From Pseudoalteromonas galatheae (GTDB taxonomy: Bacteria; Pseudomonadota; Gammaproteobacteria; Enterobacterales; Alteromonadaceae): a DNA stretch of 64,000 nucleotides. The notes under the pieces are model-generated. The model worked only from the letters and a program-made list of their open reading frames with translations. It was not told the DNA's origin and ran no database searches. Made by a program: the position numbers and the translations under genes. Every line of letters starts with the position of its first letter. Within the stretch, counting starts at the first letter, position 1. The stretch spans positions 1,547,001 to 1,611,000 of the forward strand of contig NZ_PNCO02000001.1 of NCBI RefSeq assembly GCF_005886105.2. The letters run 5' to 3'. Of this stretch, positions 18,981-28,394 are shown piece after piece.

Positions 18981-20414
18981 TTACACAGTGACGATTTTCA
19001 GCGTGTTACTGGCGCCGATAGTTTCCATCTTATCACCGTGTGTGATGATCACTGTGTCGCCTTTTTCTAATGAGCCTGCTGCAACTAGCGTATCAAGCGC
19101 TTCGCGAACAGTTGAGTCGTCTGAGCATTGTGTCGAGTCAAATCTCACTGGATAAACACCGCGATAGAGCGACGCCTGCCCAAGTGTTGATTGATGACGA
19201 GACAGTGCGTAAATAGGTAACCCTGAACTGATACGGGACATTAATTTTGCGGTGTTACCTGATTCAGTTAGCGCAACAATCGCTTTTACTGAGTCCAAAT
19301 GGTTTGCTGCGTACATTGCTGACAAGGCAATAGTTTCACAGGTATCAGCAAAACGGCTGTCTAAGCGATGTTTAGATATATGGATCTGCGGTTGAGACTC
19401 AGCACCTAAACACACACGTGCCATTGCTGCCACCGTTTGCTCTGGATAATCACCAGCAGCGGTTTCTGCTGAAAGCATTACCGCATCTGTGCCATCTAGC
19501 ACTGCGTTGGCGACATCCATAACTTCAGCACGAGTTGGCATTGGGTTGTCAATCATTGACTCCATCATTTGGGTGGCAGTGATCACCGTACGATTTAGTG
19601 AGCGAGCACGGCTGATAATTTGCTTCTGTTTACCAACAAGAGCGGCATCGCCAATTTCTACGCCTAAATCACCACGGGCAACCATCACCGCATCAGAAGC
19701 CAGTACAATATCGTCAATCGCTTCTACGGTTTCCACCGCTTCTGCACGTTCGATTTTTGCAAGTAACTGCGCATTAGACCCCGCTTTTTCTGCCAGCCCC
19801 CTAACGTAGCGCATGTCGTCACCACTGCGAGGGAACGAAACTGCAATATAGTCCACGCCAATTTCTGTCGCTGTGATCAAATCTTCTCTGTCTTTGTCAG
19901 TAAATGCAGGTGCTGTTAAGCCACCGCCTAAACGGTTGATCCCTTTATTGTTCGACAATACACCGCCAACTTTAACACTGGTGTGAACCAAGTGATCTTG
20001 TACTTCTTCAACAACAAGCTGAATAAGTCCATCGTTTAATAACAGTAAATCGCCTTGCTTCACGTCATTCGGTAATTCTTTATAGTCGATACCCACGGCT
20101 TCAACGTGACCTTGGCCTGGTTCCATTTTTGCGTCGAGCGTGAATTTTGCACCCACTTCTAGGAACACTTTGCCTTCTTTAAATGTTGAAACGCGAATTT
20201 TAGGACCCTGTAAATCTGCTAGGATCGCTACATTTACGCCTAAGCGTTTAGCAATTTCGCGAACGGCTTCGGCTCTATTTTTATGATCTTGAGCAACACC
20301 GTGTGAAAAGTTTAGTCTGACTACGTTGGTGCCGGCACGAATGATTTTTTCTAGGTTGTTATCTCTATCCGTCGCTGGCCCCAGTGTTGCGACGATTTTT
20401 GTGCGTCTAAGCAT
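18981..20414 (-). CDS. pykA: Pyruvate kinase II
   Basis: This enzyme converts phosphoenolpyruvate and ADP to pyruvate and ATP. At 477 residues it closely follows E. coli PykA ([52 protein letters not shown]). The active-site segment [11 protein letters not shown] holds the catalytic Lys, [10 protein letters not shown] and ATQMMESMI are present, and the C-terminal effector domain is at residues 350-477. The SD AGGAGA is seven bases before the ATG. It is divergent from gnd across a 441-base region with repeats, which suggests shared control of lower glycolysis and the pentose phosphate pathway. Confidence 0.97.
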   Translation of the reverse strand: MLRRTKIVATLGPATDRDNNLEKIIRAGTNVVRLNFSHGVAQDHKNRAEAVREIAKRLGVNVAILADLQGPKIRVSTFKEGKVFLEVGAKFTLDAKMEPGQGHVEAVGIDYKELPNDVKQGDLLLLNDGLIQLVVEEVQDHLVHTSVKVGGVLSNNKGINRLGGGLTAPAFTDKDREDLITATEIGVDYIAVSFPRSGDDMRYVRGLAEKAGSNAQLLAKIERAEAVETVEAIDDIVLASDAVMVARGDLGVEIGDAALVGKQKQIISRARSLNRTVITATQMMESMIDNPMPTRAEVMDVANAVLDGTDAVMLSAETAAGDYPEQTVAAMARVCLGAESQPQIHISKHRLDSRFADTCETIALSAMYAANHLDSVKAIVALTESGNTAKLMSRISSGLPIYALSRHQSTLGQASLYRGVYPVRFDSTQCSDDSTVREALDTLVAAGSLEKGDTVIITHGDKMETIGASNTLKIVTV

Positions 20415-20855
20415 CAGATTCTCCTGTTAGCTTATCAAGGTAAGCAAAAACTCATGAATGTGTTAAAAATAAATCAAGATTGCTGTTTTTTTATACATGT
20501 CACATTGTAAAATCACGATTTAACTAATTAGAGCATAAAGAATTATGTAAAACCCTTTTTAACACTCTAATTAAGTTATATGATCTATATGTCATCATTA
20601 TGACACCGGTGTCAGTGGCCGTCAATCTCGAATATTTTACCCTACAGCTTAGAGGGTAATTTGAGATTTATCATAAAATTGGTGAATTCGCGCCGCTGTC
20701 ACTATATTGCTATACAGTGAATTGTGTTAGCTGCCATATTTGGGGGCCGCTCTGATATCAGTGAATTGTGTGTCTCGCTGGTCAATCATGGTCGCTCAGG
20801 TATAATGCACATACACGAACGCATAAAGTTTTGATGTTACCGAGGAGGAAACTAA
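20415..20855. promoter_or_regulatory. Divergent pykA-gnd control region with palindromes and a direct repeat
   Basis: There is no gene in these 441 bases. The pykA-proximal half is very AT-rich. At 20601-20614 there is a perfect 14-bp palindrome, TGACACCGGTGTCA. At 20590-20605 an overlapping inverted repeat pairs TGTCAT with ATGACA around CATT. Nearer gnd, the 13-mer CAGTGAATTGTGT occurs twice, at 20715 and 20759. The palindrome has the form of a LacI- or GntR-type operator. Which regulator binds is not known. Confidence 0.6.
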
Positions 20856-22229
20856 ATGCAGGTTGCATTAGTTGGTTTGGGTGTGATGGGTAAAAACCTC
20901 GCGCTAAATCTAATTGAGAAGGGGATGACCTTAGTCGCTTACGACAAGAACCCCGAAGTAGGTGCGGAATTATTGAGTTGCGCACAGTCGTTAGGTATGG
21001 CGGAGCGCTTACACATAGTGTCTGATCTCGGTGATATGATCAGAAGATTAGAGACTCCTCGCTCGATTTTATTACTCGTTCCAGCAGGTGAACTAGTAGA
21101 TAAAGTTTGTAGCGATTTGGTTGAAGCTGGAGTTGAGAAAGACGATATCATCGTTGACTGTGGTAACAGTAATTACAAAGATGGTATTGCACGCAAATTG
21201 AAGTATCAGAATAAATTTGAGTTTGCCACTATGGGGATCTCTGGCGGTGCCGAAGGTGCACGTCATGGTCCCGCAATGATGGCAAGTGGTTCTGAAGGTG
21301 GCTGGGAGCGTATCGAGCCTTGGTTCGAAAAGGTTGCTGCGAGCTACAACAATGAATCATGTTTCGCGCGTGTTGGGCAATCTGCCAGCGGTCACTTTGT
21401 TAAAATGGTTCACAACGGTATTGAGTATGCATTGATGCAGCTCATTGCAGAGCTTTATCAATTGCTTCGACTTGGTACCGGTCGCTCTCCTAAAGAAGTG
21501 GCTGAGATTTTTGAGTCTTGGTCTGAAGGTAAACTAAATAGTTATCTACTTGCAATTTCTAGCCACATTTTAAGTCTTGAAACAGAGCAAGGTGAGTCTT
21601 TAGTCGATCTTATCGACAATAAAGTCGGGGCTAAGGGCACTGGCCTTTGGACGGCGCAAAACGCACTAGAGCTTGGAATTGCCGTACCTTCGCTTGTCGC
21701 TGCGGTACAAGCTCGCCACCTCACCAATACCATCGATACTCCAGCTGCAAAAGAAATGACGTATGCGAATAAATCAACGCAAACAATTGATGTTGATTTA
21801 GACGAATTAAAAGACGCATTCTATTTTGCAAGTTTGCTATGTTACCGCCAAGGTCTTGCACTGATTAAGGGCGCGTCACGAGCACATCAATGGAAAGTTG
21901 ATCTTAATAAAACGCTACAAACTTGGCGCGCCGGCTGTATTATCCGAGCTGATTACTTAGATGATATCGCTGAAGGTGTTGAATTTATCGATTCACTAGA
22001 GAAACCAGCACTTGCGCTACGTAGTATTACAGGTAAAGCAGTGGCGACTGGTTTGTCTTTCCCTGTGCTTGGCGCGACACAAACTTATATTGCAACATTG
22101 AGCACGCCAAGCAATGGGCATTTGGTGCAAGCTCAGCGTGATTACTTTGGTGAGCACGGTATAAAGACACACAGTGGTGAAACTTGTCACCTGACTGATC
22201 TTGTCGATATCGAAGCAAAAGTTAGATAA
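20856..22229 (+). CDS. gnd: 6-phosphogluconate dehydrogenase (decarboxylating)
   Basis: This is the oxidative pentose phosphate enzyme, making ribulose 5-phosphate, CO2 and NADPH. The 457-residue protein has the Rossmann motif GLGVMGKNLALN, the signature GISGGAEGARHGPAMM and the catalytic Lys/His/Asn stretch FVKMVHNGIEYALMQ. The all-helical C-terminal domain includes GAKGTGLWTAQNALELG. It is about 10 residues shorter than E. coli Gnd at the C-terminus. A strong GAGGAGGA site precedes the ATG. It is monocistronic, with a bidirectional terminator 33 bases after the stop. No zwf or pgl is adjacent. Confidence 0.96.
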   Translation: MQVALVGLGVMGKNLALNLIEKGMTLVAYDKNPEVGAELLSCAQSLGMAERLHIVSDLGDMIRRLETPRSILLLVPAGELVDKVCSDLVEAGVEKDDIIVDCGNSNYKDGIARKLKYQNKFEFATMGISGGAEGARHGPAMMASGSEGGWERIEPWFEKVAASYNNESCFARVGQSASGHFVKMVHNGIEYALMQLIAELYQLLRLGTGRSPKEVAEIFESWSEGKLNSYLLAISSHILSLETEQGESLVDLIDNKVGAKGTGLWTAQNALELGIAVPSLVAAVQARHLTNTIDTPAAKEMTYANKSTQTIDVDLDELKDAFYFASLLCYRQGLALIKGASRAHQWKVDLNKTLQTWRAGCIIRADYLDDIAEGVEFIDSLEKPALALRSITGKAVATGLSFPVLGATQTYIATLSTPSNGHLVQAQRDYFGEHGIKTHSGETCHLTDLVDIEAKVR

Positions 22230-22261
22230 TAATCGACGTTCGGAGCAGTTCGAGCTGATTG

Positions 22262-22293
22262 AAAAGCCGTGGCAACGATACCACGGCTTTTTT
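22262..22293. terminator. Bidirectional intrinsic terminator between gnd and ansA
   Basis: A perfect 11-bp stem (AAAAGCCGTGG with CCACGGCTTTT) has an 8-base loop. T runs on the right (plus strand) and on the left (minus strand) let it serve both convergent genes. Confidence 0.92.
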
Positions 22294-22302
22294 ATTTTAC
22301 CG

Positions 22303-23313
22303 CTATCGAGTTAGCTCACCGCGTAGATTGTCTTGCATCAAATGGCGGATTGTTTCAAGCTCAAGTTGCTGGCTAAACAAATAGTGTAGCTTTGTTAAGC
22401 ACGCTTCTAGTGTCATATCGTAGCCGCTGATCACACCACAGTTTAATAACGCATTTCCTGTCGCGTAGCCGCCCATATTCACTTTTCCTTGAATACATTG
22501 GGTGAGGTTGATAATCACCACTCCGCGATCGCTGATTGCTTTAAGCTCAGTTAAAAAGTGCTCGTCTTGTGGTGCGTTACCAACACCGAAGCTCAATAAG
22601 ATTAATGCTTTCATCTTGCTACGCATTAGATTCTTAAGGATTTCAGTTGAGATCCCTGGATACAAATGCATTACCGCGATAGGTTGAGGTGAGATCTTGG
22701 TGACTTGCAAGCTTTGCTCAACGTAAGGGCTTAGCTTCCCTTCGATCAGCTGAATATTGATCCCTGCTTGTGCCAGTGGCGAAAGGTTTGGAGAAGCGAA
22801 TGCATCGAAGCCATCAGCATGAGCTTTGATTGCTCTGTTACCGCGGTAAAGTTTATTGTTGAAAAACAAACTCACTTCGGCGATAGGGTAGTTAGCAGCC
22901 AAATACATCGCGTTTAACAGATTCACTTGACCATCGGAGCGCAGCTGTGACAAAGGAATTTGAGAGCCTGTTACGATCACAGGTTTAGTTAAGTTCTCAA
23001 ACATGAAGGATAGCGCAGAAGCAGTATAGGCCATTGTATCTGTGCCATGAAGCACCACAAAGCCATCATAGTCGTGATATTTTGATTGAATATCATCTGC
23101 GATAAGTTGCCAGTGATGCGGTGACATATCTGATGAATCAATTAACGGGCAATATTCATGAATATCAAATAGCGGCATTTCATCGCGAGTAAACTCAGCA
23201 TTATTTTTCACCGTATCTGTTAGATATCCTGCAACCGGAACGTAACCGCGACTGGATTGCTTCATACCAATGGTACCACCGGTATAGGCGATATATATTT
23301 TTTTTCTTTTCAT
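22303..23313 (-). CDS. ansA: Type I (cytoplasmic) L-asparaginase
   Basis: This enzyme hydrolyses asparagine to aspartate and ammonia. The 336-residue form closely matches E. coli AnsA (338). Its first catalytic Thr is in YTGGTIGM, the second in VLHGTDTMAYTASALSF, and GSQIPLSQLRSDGQ and HADGFDAFASPNL follow. The start MKRKKIYIAYTGGTIG equals the E. coli start. The open frame continues upstream to a GTG at 23388 that overlaps the sppA stop (GTGA), but the extra 25 residues have no counterpart in AnsA. Oddly, the chosen ATG sits directly behind a terminator-like hairpin. The sppA-ansA order is as in E. coli. Confidence 0.93.
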   Translation of the reverse strand: MKRKKIYIAYTGGTIGMKQSSRGYVPVAGYLTDTVKNNAEFTRDEMPLFDIHEYCPLIDSSDMSPHHWQLIADDIQSKYHDYDGFVVLHGTDTMAYTASALSFMFENLTKPVIVTGSQIPLSQLRSDGQVNLLNAMYLAANYPIAEVSLFFNNKLYRGNRAIKAHADGFDAFASPNLSPLAQAGINIQLIEGKLSPYVEQSLQVTKISPQPIAVMHLYPGISTEILKNLMRSKMKALILLSFGVGNAPQDEHFLTELKAISDRGVVIINLTQCIQGKVNMGGYATGNALLNCGVISGYDMTLEACLTKLHYLFSQQLELETIRHLMQDNLRGELTR

Positions 23314-23341
23314 AAAAAAGCCCAGAATAAAATCTGGGCTT
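23314..23341 (-). terminator. Terminator-like hairpin between sppA and ansA, touching the ansA start
   Basis: Read leftward, AAGCCCAGA pairs with TCTGGGCTT (9 bp) around a 6-base loop. The T6 run ends immediately before the ansA ATG. It has all the marks of an intrinsic terminator for sppA and would also hide any ribosome binding site for ansA. Confidence 0.75.
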
Positions 23342-23384
23342 AGTATAACAATTACAGCACCACAATTGCAGTGCTTAATCGATT

Positions 23385-25265
23385 TCACTCAGGTGAAACG
23401 TTACACACTAAGCAAAGCGTATAGACATGGTTAGGATCGTTAAGCTGCCCTAACATTTGAGTTTGTATTTCGATTGTATTACTAACGCTGTCTAGGGCGT
23501 TCAGTGCAGTTTTTGCGAATATCGATTGCTCAGGTACAAGGGCACTAATGGCGCTTTGCACCATTGATGCACCAAATAATTGCTGCATCAGCTTTTCTTG
23601 CTCGGTGAGTGTTTGTTCAATAGTGATAACATCATACATCTCTAAATTAGCAAGATTTGCGGCCGCTTCAATGGCATCGTTCTTGTTACCTAACTTATCA
23701 ACTAAGCCAAAATCAAGCGCCTGAGTTGCTAGCCATACACGTCCTTGCGCAACATCATTAACGGCTGATTTATCAAGATTTCGCTCAGTCGCGACCATGG
23801 AAATAAACTTATCATAGGCATCTTCAACCCCCATCTGGATAAGGTTTTTATAGCCTCCGTCTATTCCTCTGAATGGGGATTGACCTTTCAATTCGGTTGT
23901 CGCAACACCATCAGAGTAAATTCCTAATGAGTTTGCTGCATTTTCAAAGGTCATGATCATGCCAAAGACACCGATGGAGCCCGTAATTGTACTTGGAGAA
24001 GCCCAAATTTCATTAGCTGATGCCGCAATCCAATAACCGCCAGAAGCTGCAACTGAACCCATTGATGCTATCACGGGTTTTCCAGCGGCTTTTAATGCAA
24101 TAACCTCATTACGAATGGTTTCCGAAGCAAACATGCTACCACCGCCAGAGTCAATTCTTAATACAACTGCTTTTACCTTGTCGTTAAGGCGAGCCTTTTT
24201 AAGTAATGCAGCTGTTGAATCACCACCGATAGCACCCGCTTTACGCTTGCCATCAGAGATCTGACCTTTAGCAACAACCACTGCGACTTTTTCAGTAAAT
24301 GGGTTTTCTGCAAACTCTTTAGGCGGCATTGTCGATAGATATTGATTGAACGAGACCTGTTTAAAAGATTTTCCTTTTGCATCGAGACCAACTTCATCGA
24401 TCAGTTTTTGTGCAAATGCCTGATTGGTCGTTAATGCATCGACCCATTGGTTGTCGATAGCATATTTTGCTGAATCGCCTTGGGCGGCTTCCATTTTATC
24501 GGTTAATGCTGCGAAGGTTTCATCAAAATTAGCTGTATCAAAACCGCGGTTTTCGGCGACTTCTGTTTTGTATTGTGTCCAAAGTGGGGTGATCCATCCA
24601 AGGTTTGATTCTTTTGCTTCTGGTGACATGTCGCTGCGAATAAAAGGCTCAACAGCTGATTTGTAAGTGCCAACGCGGAAGATATGTTGCGTAACTTTCA
24701 GCTTATCAAGGGCTTCTTTGAAGTACAGCGGATACATACCAAACCCAGTGATATTAACTCCCCCATATGGATGTAAAGAAATTTCATCGGCTATCGAGGC
24801 GAGATAATATTGAGCTTGAGTGTAATAAGCGCCGTGAGCGTAGATTTTTTTGCCTGCAGCCTTAAACTGCGAGAGCGCGTCTTTAATATCTCGTAATTTG
24901 TCGAGATGGGCGCTATGAAGACGTTGTAAATCAAGGTACATCACTGTGATTCGGTCGTCTTTAGCCGCACTATTGATAACATCGATAATATCATCTAATA
25001 GAATTTCACTTGGCTCTTCTGAATCGCCAAAGGCGTCGCTCATTGCTGCGTCAATAGGATCAACATAAGTCAATTGCTCGACTATGATACCGTTCAGGTT
25101 TAAGCGTAATACGCTTTTATTTTCGACCTTAACCTGATCTTCGTCCGATACAATGCTTATCACTATGGCGATAAGAATGAACAAAAACAGCAGATTTAGA
25201 ATCAATCGCCTGGAAAAGTTCAGTGTGGCCCAAATGCCCTTAAAAATATTCGCTATCAATTTCAA
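23385..25265 (-). CDS. sppA: Signal peptide peptidase SppA, 67-kDa type
   Basis: This membrane-bound serine protease degrades cleaved signal peptides. The 626-residue protein has one N-terminal membrane helix (NLLFLFILIAIVISIV, residues 24-40) and two tandem SppA domains, as in E. coli. The catalytic Lys lies in VGTYKSAVEPF near residue 205, and the catalytic Ser in SVAASGGYWIAA near residue 408. Translation most likely starts at TTG (25265), with AAGGGA five bases upstream; no ATG is available nearby. ansA follows on the same strand. The C-terminus ends in a Cys-containing tail (LCLVCNVSPE), which I do not recall from E. coli. Confidence 0.94.
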   Translation of the reverse strand: MKLIANIFKGIWATLNFSRRLILNLLFLFILIAIVISIVSDEDQVKVENKSVLRLNLNGIIVEQLTYVDPIDAAMSDAFGDSEEPSEILLDDIIDVINSAAKDDRITVMYLDLQRLHSAHLDKLRDIKDALSQFKAAGKKIYAHGAYYTQAQYYLASIADEISLHPYGGVNITGFGMYPLYFKEALDKLKVTQHIFRVGTYKSAVEPFIRSDMSPEAKESNLGWITPLWTQYKTEVAENRGFDTANFDETFAALTDKMEAAQGDSAKYAIDNQWVDALTTNQAFAQKLIDEVGLDAKGKSFKQVSFNQYLSTMPPKEFAENPFTEKVAVVVAKGQISDGKRKAGAIGGDSTAALLKKARLNDKVKAVVLRIDSGGGSMFASETIRNEVIALKAAGKPVIASMGSVAASGGYWIAASANEIWASPSTITGSIGVFGMIMTFENAANSLGIYSDGVATTELKGQSPFRGIDGGYKNLIQMGVEDAYDKFISMVATERNLDKSAVNDVAQGRVWLATQALDFGLVDKLGNKNDAIEAAANLANLEMYDVITIEQTLTEQEKLMQQLFGASMVQSAISALVPEQSIFAKTALNALDSVSNTIEIQTQMLGQLNDPNHVYTLCLVCNVSPE

Positions 25266-25446
25266 AATGATCCCTTATGCTTAACTTCAATACAACTCTA
25301 TACGTTTATCATATATCAGAGCGAGTTTCATGAATAATAGAAAAACGTAACGAAGTATTTTCATGATTGAAATATCGCCAATGCTGCCAAATTCGTTAAT
25401 TTCTTTCTTCTTAACACTTGCCAAATAATAAAAAAACGTTAATGTT

Positions 25447-25463
25447 CACAGGTAAGACCAGTT
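25447..25463 (+). promoter_or_regulatory. FadR-like operator upstream of fadH
   Basis: CACAGGTAAGACCAGTT resembles the E. coli FadR consensus (AACTGGTCnGACCAGTT). The right half is perfect and the left half matches 5 of 8 bases. It ends 14 bases before the chosen fadH start, a repressor-like position. FadR control would fit the role of FadH in degrading unsaturated fatty acids. Confidence 0.45.
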
Positions 25464-25477
25464 TTGTGGGGCGGCAA

Positions 25478-27439
25478 ATGTTAGAACAAGAATTACAACT
25501 TAAACATACCAGTTTACGAAATCGCTTGGTAATGGGATCAATGCATACCGGGCTTGAAGAGGGGTGGCATAACCGAAAGCGACTCGCTGCATTTTATGAG
25601 GAGCGGGCAAAAGGCGGAGTAGGTCTTATTGTAACCGGAGGCTACAGTCCAAACTTGCGCGGTAAGTTGACACCAATTTCTTCTTCTTTTAACTCGTTAT
25701 ACGATGTAATTAAACATAAAGCATACACTGATGTAGTACATAAGCATGGTGGCAAAATTTGTCTACAGTTACTACATGCAGGGCGCTACGCTTATCATCC
25801 ATTCAACACCGCACCAAGTGCGATTAAAGCGCCGATTAATCCATATAAACCAAAAGCAATGAGCGTAAGTGCTATTAAAGGCACGATTAAAGACTTTGCT
25901 CACTCAGCTAAATTGGCCGAAAAAGCAGGCTACGATGGTGTGGAGATCATGGGCTCAGAGGGTTATTTAATCAATGAGTTTATGGCGGGTCATACCAATA
26001 AACGCACCGATGAGTATGGTGGTAGCTTAGAAAACAGAATGCGATTGGCAACAGATATTGTAAAAGCGGTTAGAGCAAAAGTGAGCGATAAGTTCATAAT
26101 CGTGTTTCGTCTGTCGGTCATGGACTTAATCCCAAATGGCTCAACACCAGAAGAAGTAGTGCTGCAAGCCAAAGCTTTGGTCGCAGCCGGTGTAGATATT
26201 CTTAACACCGGAATCGGTTGGCACGAAGCGCGTGTTCCAACAATTGCGTCGATGGTGCCTCCTGGTGCCTATCGTGAAGCGTCACATAGATTAAAACAAG
26301 CCGTTGATATACCTGTTGTCGCGGTAAATAGGATTAACACCCCAGATCTTGCTAATGACATTTTAGCTAAAGGAGATGCTGACCTTATTTCTATGGCGCG
26401 TCCGTTACTGGCTGATCCTGAATTCTTTAATAAATATCAAGAGCAGCGCTCGGAGCAAATCAATATTTGCATCGGCTGTAATCAGGGTTGTTTGGACCAT
26501 GTATTTAAGGGCAAACGAGCAACATGTTTGGTGAATCCACAAGCGGGATTTGAATTGGATTATCCACTTCAGAGCGCTCAAAGGAAAAAACAAGTACTTG
26601 TTGTTGGGGCAGGACCTGCTGGGTTGTCTGTAAGTTACTATCTCGCCAAAAAAGGCCACCAAGTTAAGTTGATTGATAAAGGTAGTGAATTAGGTGGCCA
26701 GTTTAATTTAGCGATGCGAATACCTGGTAAAGAAGACTTCCAACATACGCTTAAATACTATGTCAGCGAAATAAATCGCTTAGGTGTTGAGCTTTGCCTA
26801 AATACACCATACGAAGAAACAATGGCAAACGCGTTTGATGATGTGGTATTTGCAACGGGTGTAAGCCCGCGTATGTCGAAAATAGAGTGTGCAGATGGGA
26901 AACGTGTGTTTGCCTATGACGAAGTGATTAAAGGTGAAGTAGAACTGGGCAATAAAATTGCCATTTTAGGTGCAGGTGGTATTGGCTTTGACATGGTAGC
27001 GTTTTTAACAGAACAGCGAGAACAAACTATTCCTGATTTTAAATCACAGTGGGGAATAGAATGTGAAGCGCAACCATCACAAGAGCAAAGGCCAATTTAT
27101 ATGTTAAAACGCTCTGAAGGACGTTTTGGTAAAGACTTAGGTAAGACTACCGGCTGGATCCACAGAGCTGTTGCAAAACATCACAATGTTCAGCAAATTG
27201 CGGAATGCGAATATATAAGCTTTGATAATCAAGGTTTGACTGTGAGAGTGGCAGGTGAAGAACAACTGTTAGATGTAGATACGGTCATTGCTTGTATTGG
27301 ACAAGTTTCCAACGATAGCTTGTTCGATAAAGAGGCACTTCCTGAGAATCAGCACGTTATCGGTGGGGCCAAACTGGCTGCAGCGATTGATGCTAAGCGA
27401 GCGATTGCAGAGGCACTTCAGGTAGCAAGAAAGATCTAA
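25478..27439 (+). CDS. fadH: 2,4-dienoyl-CoA reductase (NADPH), FadH type
   Basis: FadH reduces 2,4-dienoyl-CoA during breakdown of unsaturated fatty acids. The protein of about 653 residues has an N-terminal old-yellow-enzyme FMN barrel (NRLVMGSMHTGLEEG, GYDGVEIMGSEGYLINEF), a 4Fe-4S motif (CIGCNQGCLDHVFKGKRATC), then FAD- and NADPH-binding domains (VVGAGPAGLSVSYYLA near residue 375, ILGAGGIGFDM). The C-terminus aligns with E. coli FadH. The open frame extends 20 codons upstream, but these match nothing in FadH and contain a FadR-like site. The ATG at 25478, with GGGG six bases before it, aligns with the homologous N-terminus. Confidence 0.95.
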   Translation: MLEQELQLKHTSLRNRLVMGSMHTGLEEGWHNRKRLAAFYEERAKGGVGLIVTGGYSPNLRGKLTPISSSFNSLYDVIKHKAYTDVVHKHGGKICLQLLHAGRYAYHPFNTAPSAIKAPINPYKPKAMSVSAIKGTIKDFAHSAKLAEKAGYDGVEIMGSEGYLINEFMAGHTNKRTDEYGGSLENRMRLATDIVKAVRAKVSDKFIIVFRLSVMDLIPNGSTPEEVVLQAKALVAAGVDILNTGIGWHEARVPTIASMVPPGAYREASHRLKQAVDIPVVAVNRINTPDLANDILAKGDADLISMARPLLADPEFFNKYQEQRSEQINICIGCNQGCLDHVFKGKRATCLVNPQAGFELDYPLQSAQRKKQVLVVGAGPAGLSVSYYLAKKGHQVKLIDKGSELGGQFNLAMRIPGKEDFQHTLKYYVSEINRLGVELCLNTPYEETMANAFDDVVFATGVSPRMSKIECADGKRVFAYDEVIKGEVELGNKIAILGAGGIGFDMVAFLTEQREQTIPDFKSQWGIECEAQPSQEQRPIYMLKRSEGRFGKDLGKTTGWIHRAVAKHHNVQQIAECEYISFDNQGLTVRVAGEEQLLDVDTVIACIGQVSNDSLFDKEALPENQHVIGGAKLAAAIDAKRAIAEALQVARKI

Positions 27440-27502
27440 CGAAATAATCCAACCCAATCTGCGGTCTATACTGATAATTCAAACATCAACTATGGACCGC
27501 AT

Positions 27503-28210
27503 ATGTTTACCAACCTACTAAAGCCGTATCGGCAACTACAACATTTATCTCAATATTTTTCTGGTCTTGCACCATTGCTTATGCGACTTATTCTCGCGCC
27601 TGTTATGATCATTGCAGGTTATAATAAGTTGAATTTGACCAATCCAGACGCGACATTTTTGCAAAGTCTCCTCGCCGATCCGAATATTGTTGCTTGGTTT
27701 GGTAATAGTGAATGGGGCTTAGGTCTGCCTTTTCCTGACTTGCTTGCCTTTCTAGCCGCATGGACGGAGTTTTTAGGTGGTTGGTTAATTTTATTCGGCT
27801 TGCTTACACGCTTAGTATCAATTCCGCTCATGGTGACTATGGTTGTTGCTGCCACTACGGTTCATTTGGAACATGGCTGGTTTTCGGTTACACCAACAAA
27901 TCCAGATACTAGCGCGGCTAAAGTATTAGATTGGCTTGGCTTTGACGAAGCAAAAGTAAGCTTAAAAAATAGTGTAGATGCAAAGCAGCGTTTGGATTTA
28001 ATTAAAGAGATTGTCGAAGAAAATGGCAAACCAAGTTATCTATACGAAAAAGGCAATATTGTGATTTTGAACAATGGAATTGAATTTGCAGCAACTTACT
28101 TTGTGTTACTGCTATCGCTATTTTTTACCGGTGGTGGACGTTATGTCAGTGTCGATTATTGGTTGAGACTACGTTTCGAAAGAAAACAACGTGATTTAGT
28201 TCCCGAATAA
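27503..28210 (+). CDS. DoxX-family membrane protein
   Basis: This 235-residue inner-membrane protein has about four hydrophobic helices (near residues 20-42, 75-95, 100-118 and 190-210). The first contains LLMRLILAPVMIIAGYNKL, typical of the DoxX family. A polar loop of some 60 residues (about 125-185) separates the last two helices, which is longer than in minimal DoxX proteins. The biochemical function is unknown; relatives have been linked to redox or metal stress and methanobactin-like clusters. It sits alone between fadH (64-base gap) and a nitroreductase gene. The ribosome binding site is weak. Confidence 0.82.
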   Translation: MFTNLLKPYRQLQHLSQYFSGLAPLLMRLILAPVMIIAGYNKLNLTNPDATFLQSLLADPNIVAWFGNSEWGLGLPFPDLLAFLAAWTEFLGGWLILFGLLTRLVSIPLMVTMVVAATTVHLEHGWFSVTPTNPDTSAAKVLDWLGFDEAKVSLKNSVDAKQRLDLIKEIVEENGKPSYLYEKGNIVILNNGIEFAATYFVLLLSLFFTGGGRYVSVDYWLRLRFERKQRDLVPE

Positions 28211-28394
28211 AAAATAGGTTATAGCAAGGATGCAACCATAAACCGTGATGTTGCGTGGTCGAATTTAAGGTAAAATGGTAGACTGTCACCATGTAACGGC
28301 AATTTGCTTAATTAGATAGCCTATTTCGAGGCAAGTATTAAGTTAAATTAGTATAATTCACGGCCATTTTGAAGGCACAACACGGGACGAGTTA

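Noticed and set aside
20415..20600. HexR-type operator near pykA
   Set aside because: TGTAAAA-like fragments occur, but none forms the expected TGTAAT/ATTACA palindrome.
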